Made by a program: the position numbers and the translations under genes. 22,019 bases of DNA from Clostridiales bacterium UBA1779. Lineage in GTDB: Bacteria > Bacillota > Clostridia > Oscillospirales > CAG-272. The stretch covers positions 351 to 22,369 of the forward strand of contig DCGL01000073.1 in NCBI GenBank assembly GCA_002314565.1, read 5' to 3'. Position 1 is the stretch's first letter. Each line of letters starts with the position of its first letter. Under the pieces are notes generated by a model, which saw only the letters and a program-made list of their open reading frames with translations, did not search any database and was not told where the DNA came from. This document shows, in pieces, positions 1-7,289 of the stretch.

Positions 1-174
1 TTTTCCGCATCCGGACTCACCGACCATGCCGAGCGTAGTTCCCTTTTCAATTGTGAAAGAAACGTCGTCAACGGCCTTGAGCGGGGTTGTTTTGAAGAAC
101 CCTGTGTTGATATCGAAATACTCTTTGAGGTGTCTTACGTCCACAAGAGGAGTTTTATTATCATTTATTGACAT
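1..174 (-). CDS. oppF: Oligopeptide ABC transporter ATP-binding protein OppF, N-terminal part (cut by window edge)
   Basis: Only the first 58 codons are in the window; the gene continues past base 1. The visible part reads MSINDNKTPLVDVRHLKEYF, then a beta-strand segment (LKAVDDVSFTIEKG), and ends in an incomplete Walker A motif, GESGCGK. That is the usual N-terminus of the second ATPase of Opp/Dpp peptide importers. It begins inside oppD: its ATG at 174 lies 14 bases upstream of the last base of the oppD stop, so translation is probably coupled. The family hydrolyses ATP at the cytoplasmic face to drive uptake of peptides caught by a binding protein. No binding-protein gene is in the window; it may lie beyond the left edge. 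The OppF assignment, rather than a second OppD, rests mainly on gene order. Confidence 0.85.
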   Translation of the reverse strand, partial: MSINDNKTPLVDVRHLKEYFDINTGFFKTTPLKAVDDVSFTIEKGTTLGMVGESGCGK

Positions 175-1186
175 TTTCAGCCTCCTGTGCACCGTCGGGT
201 GTTTCTTCTATCGTGCCGATATTGTCCCTGTCGTTCATCCAGCAGGTGGCCATATGATTCTCGTTGATTATTCTGCGGCAGGCTCTGTCCGTAATGCAAA
301 TCTTCATTGCGGCATCGCAGCGAGGTGCGAAGGGACAGCCCTTCGGCATATTCAAAAGGTCGATGGGAGTACCTGTAATCGGCTTCAGTTTTTCGTTTTC
401 GTTATTTACAGTGGGGATGGAACGTAAGAGTCCCTTCGTGTATTCGTGATGAGGATTGTAGAAAATCTCATCTGCAGTTCCCTGCTCGCAGATTGAACCG
501 GCATACATAACGATAACCTCATCGCACATCTGTGCGACGACGCCGAGGTCATGGGTAATCATTATGATTGCCATTCCGAGCTCCTTCTGTAAGGAGTTCA
601 TAAGTTCAAGTATACCCGCCTGAATCGTTACGTCAAGAGCGGTCGTGGGTTCATCGGCGATAAGAATATCCGGCTCGCAGGCAAGAGCCATGGCGATACC
701 TATTCTCTGTCTCATACCGCCGGAAAGCTCATAAGGATACTGTGCCATACGTTTTTCGGCTTCGTTGATCTGAACGAGCCTCAAAAGTTCCACTGCTCTG
801 TCGTAAGCCTGTTCCTTCGTTCTGTTGGTATGAAGCAAGAGAGCCTCTTCAATCTGGTGACCTATCGTGTAGGTCGGGTTCAGGGAGGTCATCGGGTCCT
901 GGAAAATGATTGAAATACGGTTTCCGCGAATTTTTCTCATCACGTTTTCACCGGCTCCGACAAGTTCCTGTCCGCGGAATTTGATGGAACCGCTGACGAT
1001 TCTGCCTGTGGAAGCAAGAATCTGCATAATGGAATATGCGGTTACCGATTTACCCGAGCCGGATTCACCGACTATTCCGAGTACTTTTCCTTCATCAAGG
1101 TTGAAGGACACGCCGTTTACGGCTTTTACTTCACCGGCATCGGTGAAGAAGGAGGTATGTAAGTCGTTTACTTCAAGTAATCTCAT
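161..1186 (-). CDS. oppD: Oligopeptide ABC transporter ATP-binding protein OppD
   Basis: This is a cytoplasmic ATPase of the Opp/Dpp peptide import complex. Visible motifs in order are Walker A GESGSGKS, Q-loop FQDPMTSLNP, signature LSGGMRQR, Walker B ILIADEPTTALD and the switch histidine in ITHDLG. The C-terminal oligopeptide-transporter extension carries cysteines (GCPFAPRC, then ACRR and ATCWM), a pattern linked in some family members to an iron-sulfur site. Length is 341 aa, normal for OppD. Two in-frame ATGs exist at 1192 and 1186. GGAGG at 1200..1196 lies only 3 nt from the first but 9 nt from the second, so 1186 is preferred (MRLLEVNDL). The gene follows oppC closely and overlaps oppF. 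Peptide versus nickel or dipeptide specificity cannot be told from the ATPase. Confidence 0.93.
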   Translation of the reverse strand: MRLLEVNDLHTSFFTDAGEVKAVNGVSFNLDEGKVLGIVGESGSGKSVTAYSIMQILASTGRIVSGSIKFRGQELVGAGENVMRKIRGNRISIIFQDPMTSLNPTYTIGHQIEEALLLHTNRTKEQAYDRAVELLRLVQINEAEKRMAQYPYELSGGMRQRIGIAMALACEPDILIADEPTTALDVTIQAGILELMNSLQKELGMAIIMITHDLGVVAQMCDEVIVMYAGSICEQGTADEIFYNPHHEYTKGLLRSIPTVNNENEKLKPITGTPIDLLNMPKGCPFAPRCDAAMKICITDRACRRIINENHMATCWMNDRDNIGTIEETPDGAQEAENVNK

Positions 1187-1200
1187 TTTCATTTTCCTCC

Positions 1201-2259
1201 TTAATTGTTAAGCTTGGGGTCAAACGCATCGCGCAATCCGTCGCCGAACAGGTTAAGCGAAAGAACTATAAGAGATATTACTATTGAGGGAATAACGAGT
1301 CTGTAAGGATATGAGCTTACACCGTTGAGGGCATCTGAAGCAAGAGAACCGAGCGAGGGCATCGGCGCATTGACTCCGAGTCCGAGGAATGACAGATAGC
1401 TTTCGGTAAAAATAGCCGAAGGAATCTGAAGGGCGGTTGAAATGATGATAACCGAAATGCAGTTGGGCATCAGATGCTTGCGGATAACCCAGCTTCCCTT
1501 GGCCCCTGCTGCTTTTGCGGCAAGAACGTATTCCTGTTCGCGCAGAGAGAGAATCTGACCTCTGATAAGACGTGACATCGAAACCCAGTAAAGCAGGGCA
1601 AATACGATGAAAAGGCTTATGATGTTTCCGCCGATTTTTTCAAGGACCGTTCCTTCAATTGCCTTATCAAGGTTGGTTTCGCGCAGGGCGGCTGACAGAA
1701 GAATGACCATCAGCATATCGGGCAGCGAGTAAATAATATCTACGATACGCATAATAACAAGGTCAACCACGCCGCCGAAGTAACCGGAAATGGAACCGAC
1801 CACAAGGCCGATAATCAGAACAATAAGGCTTGCAAAGAAACCGACTGCAAGGGATATTCTCGTTCCGTACACTATTCTTATGAAATAGTCACGGCCTGAA
1901 GAGTCAGTGCCGAAAAGGTGCGGAAAAACGAATTCGCCCGCATCTATTTTTTCCTGTTCGCTTGTACCGTAGGTAAAGGGCTTGAGATTATTATAGGAAG
2001 CATCAACCGATGCACTTCCGACGTTACCCAGCTGTTCAGAATAGCTGTAAGGCCATACCATGGGGATAATGATTGAACACAGAACGATAAAGACGATTAC
2101 GAAAAAGCTTACCGTTGCAACGGGGTTCTTGAGAAGTCGGCGTACACCATCCTTGAAGAAGGTGGACGAAGGTCTCATCTGAACCATATATGCCTTTTCT
2201 TCCTCGGTTGCAGGAAGGAAGGAGTTTCCGTCGAGATGCATAGTCAGTATATGTTTCAT
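1201..2259 (-). CDS. oppC: Oligopeptide ABC transporter permease OppC
   Basis: This is an inner-membrane permease of the Opp/Dpp importer. It has an N-terminal cytoplasmic tail, a first transmembrane segment (VATVSFFVIVFIVLCSIII), an extracytoplasmic stretch ending in FGTDSSGRDYFIRI (the conserved DxxGRD signature of OppC proteins), then five more hydrophobic segments. The EAA-type coupling loop is visible as AAKAAGAKGSWVIRKHLMPN. The protein is 352 aa from the chosen ATG, slightly long because of the N-terminal tail and periplasmic loop. A GTG at 2268 is also possible, but AGAGGTG at 2273..2267 overlaps it and is well placed, 7 nt, for the ATG at 2259. oppB ends at 2272, so the two genes are nearly contiguous. 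Confidence 0.93.
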   Translation of the reverse strand: MKHILTMHLDGNSFLPATEEEKAYMVQMRPSSTFFKDGVRRLLKNPVATVSFFVIVFIVLCSIIIPMVWPYSYSEQLGNVGSASVDASYNNLKPFTYGTSEQEKIDAGEFVFPHLFGTDSSGRDYFIRIVYGTRISLAVGFFASLIVLIIGLVVGSISGYFGGVVDLVIMRIVDIIYSLPDMLMVILLSAALRETNLDKAIEGTVLEKIGGNIISLFIVFALLYWVSMSRLIRGQILSLREQEYVLAAKAAGAKGSWVIRKHLMPNCISVIIISTALQIPSAIFTESYLSFLGLGVNAPMPSLGSLASDALNGVSSYPYRLVIPSIVISLIVLSLNLFGDGLRDAFDPKLNN

Positions 2260-2271
2260 TTTACGCACCTC

Positions 2272-3273
2272 TTATTCCAGTGTGATTCTCGGGTCGACAA
2301 CCTTGTAAAGGATGTCGCTGACCAGGTTCATAATGACGATGAGCATGGCAAGAACGATGGTTGTACCCATGATAAGCGTATAGTCACGGTTGATAATGCT
2401 CTTTACGAAAGCACGTCCGATTCCCGGAACGGCAAAAATCTGTTCAATAACCAGAGAACCGGTTACGATATAGGCAAGCATGGGACCGAAGTAGGTGATT
2501 ACGGGGATGAGGGAGTTCTTCAGTGCATGTTTGAAAATAATATCCCACTTTGCAACACCCTTTGCCTTGGCAGTACGGATATAATCCTGTCCGAGTACGT
2601 CGAGCATTGAGGATCTTGTAAGTCTTGTTATATGAGACATAGGGGAAAGAGATAGTGTGATAATCGGCATTATCATTCCGCCGGCCTCTTCACCGTTGGC
2701 GGGCAGAATTCCGAGAGTAACGGCGAAGAAAATCAGCATAAGCGTTCCCATAATAAACGAGGGCATGGAAACGAAGGCCGTGGTTATTACCATTATAACT
2801 CTGTCGACGAATTTATTGCGGTTGAGCGCAGCAACGGCACCGAGAACGACACCGTTTACAAGTGCGAGCACTGCCGCCGCAAGGCCGAGCAGCGCAGATG
2901 TTTTCAGACCTTCGAAAATAATATCGTTAACCATTCTTCCGCGAAGCTTGAGCGAAGGACCGAAATCGAATTTTGTGACAATATCTTTGAGATAAGTGAA
3001 ATACTGTTCGAGAAGCGGTTTGTCAAGTCCGTATTTTTTCTCAAGAGCCTCTTTGGCTGCCTGAGTGATGGCTTTCTCACTGTTGAAAGGACCGCCGGGG
3101 GCTGCATGCATCAGGAAAAAAGTAAGCGTGATGACAACCCAGATTGTGATGACGGTCAGAATAAGTCTCTTCAGAATATATCCGAGAGTTTTGGAGTCAA
3201 AAAGGGCAGAAAAGGATCTTGCATGTCTTCGCGACCTGTCTGTCCTTTGATTGTGAACTGAAATTTCCTCCAT
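2272..3273 (-). CDS. oppB: Oligopeptide ABC transporter permease OppB
   Basis: First gene of the opp operon, encoding the other membrane permease. The start of the fold is classic OppB: YILKRLILTVITIWVVITLTF, followed by HAAPGGPF and the KYGLDKPLLEQY segment that precedes the permease core. The coupling loop reads RTAKAKGVAKWDIIFKHALKN. At least six hydrophobic segments are present, and the C-terminus (YKVVDPRITLE) is typical. The start at 3273 (MEEISVHNQ) is chosen because AGGAGG at 3290..3285 precedes it by 11 nt. The longest open frame, to 3336, reaches almost to the -10 box and has no ribosome binding site. From 3273 the protein is 333 aa. A consensus promoter lies just upstream, so the operon is probably expressed constitutively or at high level. 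Confidence 0.93.
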   Translation of the reverse strand: MEEISVHNQRTDRSRRHARSFSALFDSKTLGYILKRLILTVITIWVVITLTFFLMHAAPGGPFNSEKAITQAAKEALEKKYGLDKPLLEQYFTYLKDIVTKFDFGPSLKLRGRMVNDIIFEGLKTSALLGLAAAVLALVNGVVLGAVAALNRNKFVDRVIMVITTAFVSMPSFIMGTLMLIFFAVTLGILPANGEEAGGMIMPIITLSLSPMSHITRLTRSSMLDVLGQDYIRTAKAKGVAKWDIIFKHALKNSLIPVITYFGPMLAYIVTGSLVIEQIFAVPGIGRAFVKSIINRDYTLIMGTTIVLAMLIVIMNLVSDILYKVVDPRITLE

Positions 3274-3339
3274 AAGAAAATGGACCTCCTTCTTCTGACA
3301 CGTACAGTCAGAGCATAGTTTTTCATAGTAAATCACTAT

Positions 3340-3368
3340 ATTTTACTACTAATGAATGAAAAAGTCAA
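3340..3368 (-). promoter_or_regulatory. Sigma-A promoter of the opp operon
   Basis: On the minus strand, TTGACT (3368..3363) and TAAAAT (3345..3340) are separated by exactly 17 nt, about 65 nt upstream of the oppB start. It follows the sngC terminator, so opp is an independent transcription unit. I see no obvious operator or riboswitch between promoter and start. Confidence 0.85.
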
Positions 3369-3410
3369 GCAACTGTGAGCAAATAAAGAATATAATAGGA
3401 AAAAGCAGTG

Positions 3411-3476
3411 AAAAAACAGGAAAACCGTTTTCTGCCGGTCCTTCAGAGCATTCCGGGCGCAAAAACGTTTTTCCTG
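3411..3476 (-). terminator. Rho-independent terminator downstream of sngC
   Basis: Read on the minus strand, CAGGAAAA (3476..3469) pairs with TTTTCCTG (3424..3417). After one mismatch, CGTTTT pairs with AAAACG, and an inner CCGG pairs with CCGG. The outer stem is followed directly by six T residues (3416..3411). It lies 16 nt after the helicase stop and before the opp promoter. This separates the two minus-strand operons. Confidence 0.8.
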
Positions 3477-3491
3477 TCATTGTTTTTTATT

Positions 3492-5747
3492 TCAATTATT
3501 TGCGAACTCTTGTGCAATCTCTGCAATTCTCTTCTCTGCCTCATCAGCGCGCAGTCTGTCTGCCGCGTAGGCTTTCCTGAGCAGTGATGCCGGGATATGA
3601 GGGTCGTATTTTTCAAAAACGGGATTTTCAGCGGCTCCGACCAGGGAGTCGCAGTCAATGCCGTACATTGCAACGTCGCGGGCAAGGCCTTCGGCAAGCT
3701 CTTTTTCATTTCCGCGCTCCATCTTGAAAGTAACGAAACAGCAGCCCTCGTATTCTATTCCGGAGAGGCGATAGTCAAAAGCGCGCGAGCCGAGAAACTT
3801 GCGGAAGGTTCTGAATGAACGCGTCCCGAGCCAGGGAAAAACGCAGTATGAATACCCGCCTAAATGAACGATTGAATGTTCGAGCATTCCTGTGTTGCGG
3901 GCAAGATGTCTTGCGACGTCCAGGCGGTGCTGCGCGTTCGCTTTGAGATAGGGGTAAACCGTGTCCTCTTCAAGCACCCTGCGCATACGCTGAAGTATTC
4001 TCGTATCGATTTCACCGTAGTCCCCGGGCCAGGAAATTTCCATTTTGCCCTCAACCTTTTTCACGTAAATCAGATGACGTTTCACGTCCAGCTCGGTGAC
4101 CTCCCAGACTCTGCCCGCAAGGGCAAATCTGTCCCCGACGGGTGGAGGCGAGGATATCGTTCCTATTTCGTCGGATTCACAGCGGACGGTGAAATCCTCG
4201 GTATCCTTGAACACCGCATAGAACTTGAAGCTGCCGAGCAGTCTCTCGCCGGCAAGTCCGACGATTACTCCTTTTTCCTCAGTCATTTCAAGGAAACCGT
4301 TCTCAAGCATCGACTTCAGCAGATATCTGTAATCGTCCACGGAAATCATGGAAAGCGGAGGCAGGGACAGAACCCTCTCTGCAAGCTCGGAAGGCTTCAG
4401 CTCGCCGCAGCTCGCGGATATGCTGAGTGTCTGGTGAAAGCACAGGCTCAGCGGCATTTTCTTCATTCGCGGAGGCTCAATGAAGCGCTCTTCGATATAC
4501 AGCTGAACGACTGCGATTGCACGCAACAGATCCCAGGGTATGAGCTGGGGCAGCGGAGTGTTCGGCAGCGGGTCCTCTTCCCTGAAAACCATCATCATTT
4601 CAGGAGGCTGACCGCGTCTTCCCGAGCGTCCGAGTCTCTGCAGAAATGAAATGACGGAGGTCGGCGAACCGTTCTGAAGAATTCTTTCAAGTCTTCCGAT
4701 ATCTATACCGAGCTCCATGGTAACCGTCGCGCAGGTTACCGCCATAATATCTTCATCCTTCATCTTGGCCTCGGCTTCTTCGCGAAGGGCAGCCGAGAGG
4801 TTTCCGTGATGGATGAGAAAAACGTCGGGTTCGTTTCTGTGTGCGGCTATCTGACGGAAGGTCGCACATATATATTCGGTTTCTTCGCGGGAGTTTGAAA
4901 ACACCAGACTCTTGCGGTCCCTGACGCAGTCGTACATATATTCGTAGCCTGCGTCGAGATCTGCGTGCTCCTGCGCGGCTTCGGTCTGAGTGTCTGCATC
5001 CTTCGAGCTCTGATCGTATTTTGCGTTCTGGATATAGAAATGTTCCATTCCGAGACGCCAGCGCAGCTTCTCGGGCGGAATTTCGGGAACGTCGCAGCTG
5101 CGTCCGCTGCCGGCTGACAGCCATTCTGCTGCCTTTTCGGGTTCGCCGACGGTTGCAGACAGTCCGATTCTGCGGGGATGGTGACCTATAAGTCTGCCGA
5201 TTCGGCAGAGCTGGCAGATGACCTGATTGCCGCGGTCGGTTCCGGTCATCGTGTGTATTTCATCAATAATTACGAATCTCAGGTCCCCGAATATGCGCAC
5301 TATATCGTTCGAGCGGTTGACAAGCATCGATTCGAGAGATTCGGGTGTAATCTGCAGAATGCCCGACGGGGATTCAAGCAGTTTTTTCTTATGTGACTGT
5401 GCAACGTCTCCGTGCCAGTGCGTTACGGGAATGCCCGTCATATCGAGCAGCTCGTCGATTCTCGAAAACTGGTCGTTAATAAGGCTCTTAAGCGGGGCAA
5501 TATAAAGAACACCTACCGATGCGGGCGGGTCTTCGCACAAAAGCGAGAGCACGGGAAAGAAGGCGGCTTCGGTTTTTCCGCTTGCGGTTGCCGAGGTCAG
5601 AAGCAGATTGTTTTCGTTCCCGAATACCGTCTCTGCTGCCGCAGTCTGCACCGGGCGAAGACTTTCCCAGGAATTGCGGAATATGAATTCCCTGATAAAC
5701 GGTGAAAACCGCTCAAATATGCTGTTTTCCGCCATTTTTAAGACCAT
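3492..5747 (-). CDS. sngC: Lhr-like DEAD/DEAH-box helicase, SngC of a Shango-like defense system
   Basis: This is a superfamily 2 nucleic-acid helicase of about 751 aa. Visible motifs (numbered from the ATG at 5747) are the Q-like SLRPVQ, Walker A TSATASGKT (51-59), APLKSL (motif Ia), DEIH (162-165), LSATVG (about 196-201), and motif VI QRLGRSGRRG (370-379) preceded by TMELGIDIG. The Lhr-like arrangement, with helicase core, winged-helix-like part and C-terminal domain, is shared with BrxHI of BREX systems. It is the last gene of the operon with a TerB protein and a BrxD-like ATPase, the composition known for Shango anti-phage systems. Start choice is uncertain: ATGs at 5747 and 5735 are possible, and the longer frame to 5792 would need a TTG. 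AAGGAA (5773..5768) is separated from ATG 5747 by a perfect hairpin. A housekeeping Lhr role is possible, but the neighbours argue against it. Confidence 0.85.
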   Translation of the reverse strand: MVLKMAENSIFERFSPFIREFIFRNSWESLRPVQTAAAETVFGNENNLLLTSATASGKTEAAFFPVLSLLCEDPPASVGVLYIAPLKSLINDQFSRIDELLDMTGIPVTHWHGDVAQSHKKKLLESPSGILQITPESLESMLVNRSNDIVRIFGDLRFVIIDEIHTMTGTDRGNQVICQLCRIGRLIGHHPRRIGLSATVGEPEKAAEWLSAGSGRSCDVPEIPPEKLRWRLGMEHFYIQNAKYDQSSKDADTQTEAAQEHADLDAGYEYMYDCVRDRKSLVFSNSREETEYICATFRQIAAHRNEPDVFLIHHGNLSAALREEAEAKMKDEDIMAVTCATVTMELGIDIGRLERILQNGSPTSVISFLQRLGRSGRRGQPPEMMMVFREEDPLPNTPLPQLIPWDLLRAIAVVQLYIEERFIEPPRMKKMPLSLCFHQTLSISASCGELKPSELAERVLSLPPLSMISVDDYRYLLKSMLENGFLEMTEEKGVIVGLAGERLLGSFKFYAVFKDTEDFTVRCESDEIGTISSPPPVGDRFALAGRVWEVTELDVKRHLIYVKKVEGKMEISWPGDYGEIDTRILQRMRRVLEEDTVYPYLKANAQHRLDVARHLARNTGMLEHSIVHLGGYSYCVFPWLGTRSFRTFRKFLGSRAFDYRLSGIEYEGCCFVTFKMERGNEKELAEGLARDVAMYGIDCDSLVGAAENPVFEKYDPHIPASLLRKAYAADRLRADEAEKRIAEIAQEFANN

Positions 5748-5748
5748 G

Positions 5749-5865
5749 GCTTTTGCAAAGCAAAAGCTTCCTTTCTTTGGGATTTTCGGCAAATTTTGCG
5801 AAGCAAAACTGCCGGTGTCCGGCCGGCAAAAGCCGCAAATCCGGGATTGACAGATCTTTCTGTCA
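5749..5865 (-). promoter_or_regulatory. Hairpin-rich spacer between sngB and sngC
   Basis: The 141-nt gap before sngC holds four inverted repeats. TGACAG/CTGTCA lies at 5848-5853 and 5860-5865. CGGC-AAAA-GCCG lies at 5824-5835. CGGCA..TTTTGC-GAA-GCAAAA..TGCCG lies at 5787-5814. GCTTTTGC-AAA-GCAAAAGC lies at 5749-5767. The last sits between the ribosome binding site AAGGAA (5773..5768) and the ATG at 5747. I see no promoter here. None is followed by a clear T-run, so terminator function is unlikely; translational or mRNA-processing control is an inference. Confidence 0.55.
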
Positions 5866-5888
5866 CGTGCCGATTTTTTTGAGGCCGT

Positions 5889-7277
5889 TCAGAAATCTAT
5901 ATCGGCAGGATCAAACGGGGCTGCATCGCTGTTTGCCGCAGCCTGATTCGCCGCAACGTTTTCCGCCGTACTTCCTGCGCCTGACTGTACCTGTACCCTT
6001 GCAGGCATCAGCTTCCCCGCCACTGCCGCAAAATCGGCATCGGGATTCTGATGAAGGATATTGAGCAGTGTCATATAGTCTCTGAGCATTTCACGCGGGG
6101 TCAGCATTGAATCAGCCCCGGCTCTGTCAAGACATATTTTGAGGAACTGAACCTGTTCGTCCGGCGTGATTCCCGGAGTCCAGCCGTAATACGACCCGTG
6201 AAGCTTAGTCATACGAACGGTAAGAGCGAGGAGTTCGTCATCCGAAAGTCTTGCAAGTCTGATGACGGGACCCGCGTAATTCTTGAAATTGTCCGAGGTG
6301 AATCTGCTGTCGCAGAGTCTTGAACGCAGTGCCTCGTAGCCGAAAAGGCCGCGGCGCGTGTCTTCGAGAAACTGCGGGGTTCCGCCGAAAACGATTCCGA
6401 GATTTTTCGCTCTTCCCTGCAGCGTATCGTTGAACATCGACAGTATCTTTTCATAATTGTTTTCGCGTGACACGCGGTGAGGAATTTTGTACAGGTTCAC
6501 GCATTCGTCGATGAATACGATAAGTCCGCGGTATCCTATTTTCGGGGCAAGGGCTGCCCAGAGCTTGATAAAATCGTACCAGTTTGCATCCGTGATAACG
6601 CAGGAAACGTCAAAGCCGAGTTCGCGTCTGGCTTCGGTTCTCGACGAATATTCGCCGCGCAGCCATCTCATACATGCGGATGCCTTTGCGTCGTCTTCTT
6701 TTTCGGATGCTGAATAGTATTCTCCTATTACTCTTGCAAAGTCAAAGCCGCCGACCATAAATTCAACCTCACGAACCGTGTCGCGAACCTTTTTTTCAAA
6801 TATTGCGGTGAATTCGCCGCTTTCAGTGTCGTGTCCGGCATCTGAAAGCTCTTCACGCAGAGCGTAGGCCCACTTGTTGATGATTCCCTTCAGCGCTTCT
6901 CCGTCGGGCGATGATTTTGATGCAAGATTCTTTATCAGCTCGCGGTAAGTTGCAAGTCCCGAACCTCCCGTTCCGTACAGCCTTCTCTCGGGGGATAGGT
7001 CACAGTCAGCCGTGAGGAAGTCACGTTCAAGAGCGTAGCCTCTGATGAGCTGTATGAGAAAGCTTTTTCCGCTTCCGTAACGGCCGATGAGAAAACGCAG
7101 AGTTCCGCCGCCTTCACTGACAAGCTCAAGGTCAGAGAGCAGTGCCGCAATTTCGTCCTGTCTTCCGATTGCGATATACGGGGCTCCGGTTCTCGGTACC
7201 ACTCCTGCCGAAACGGAGGACACAATCGATGCCAGTATTCTTTTTGGAAGTTTTTCAATATTGCTTTTATCTGTCAT
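5889..7277 (-). CDS. sngB: BrxD-like (DUF2791) P-loop ATPase, SngB of a Shango-like defense system
   Basis: This is a cytoplasmic P-loop ATPase of about 462 aa. It shows Walker A GRYGSGKS (about residues 65-72) and Walker B LIVFIDE (about 252-258). Further on come GIVFGGTPQFLEDTRRG, a sensor-like strand, and an acidic C-terminal tail ending FDPADIDF. This pattern fits the DUF2791/BrxD family of ATP-binding proteins, found in BREX type 2 and Shango loci next to Lhr-like helicases and thought to power the helicase or load it on DNA. The sngA stop (7292..7290) is directly followed by an ATG at 7289. A second in-frame ATG at 7277 has GGGGA upstream and is preferred here (MTDKSNIEKLPKR). The difference is four residues. 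Close linkage suggests co-translation with sngA. No missing key residues are seen. Confidence 0.85.
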   Translation of the reverse strand: MTDKSNIEKLPKRILASIVSSVSAGVVPRTGAPYIAIGRQDEIAALLSDLELVSEGGGTLRFLIGRYGSGKSFLIQLIRGYALERDFLTADCDLSPERRLYGTGGSGLATYRELIKNLASKSSPDGEALKGIINKWAYALREELSDAGHDTESGEFTAIFEKKVRDTVREVEFMVGGFDFARVIGEYYSASEKEDDAKASACMRWLRGEYSSRTEARRELGFDVSCVITDANWYDFIKLWAALAPKIGYRGLIVFIDECVNLYKIPHRVSRENNYEKILSMFNDTLQGRAKNLGIVFGGTPQFLEDTRRGLFGYEALRSRLCDSRFTSDNFKNYAGPVIRLARLSDDELLALTVRMTKLHGSYYGWTPGITPDEQVQFLKICLDRAGADSMLTPREMLRDYMTLLNILHQNPDADFAAVAGKLMPARVQVQSGAGSTAENVAANQAAANSDAAPFDPADIDF

Positions 7278-7289
7278 ATTTTTCCCCAT

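Noticed and set aside
3876..4649. Long plus-strand open frame (257 codons) inside sngC
   Set aside because: It lies wholly antisense to the well-supported helicase gene, shows no recognisable domain, and has no convincing ribosome binding site.
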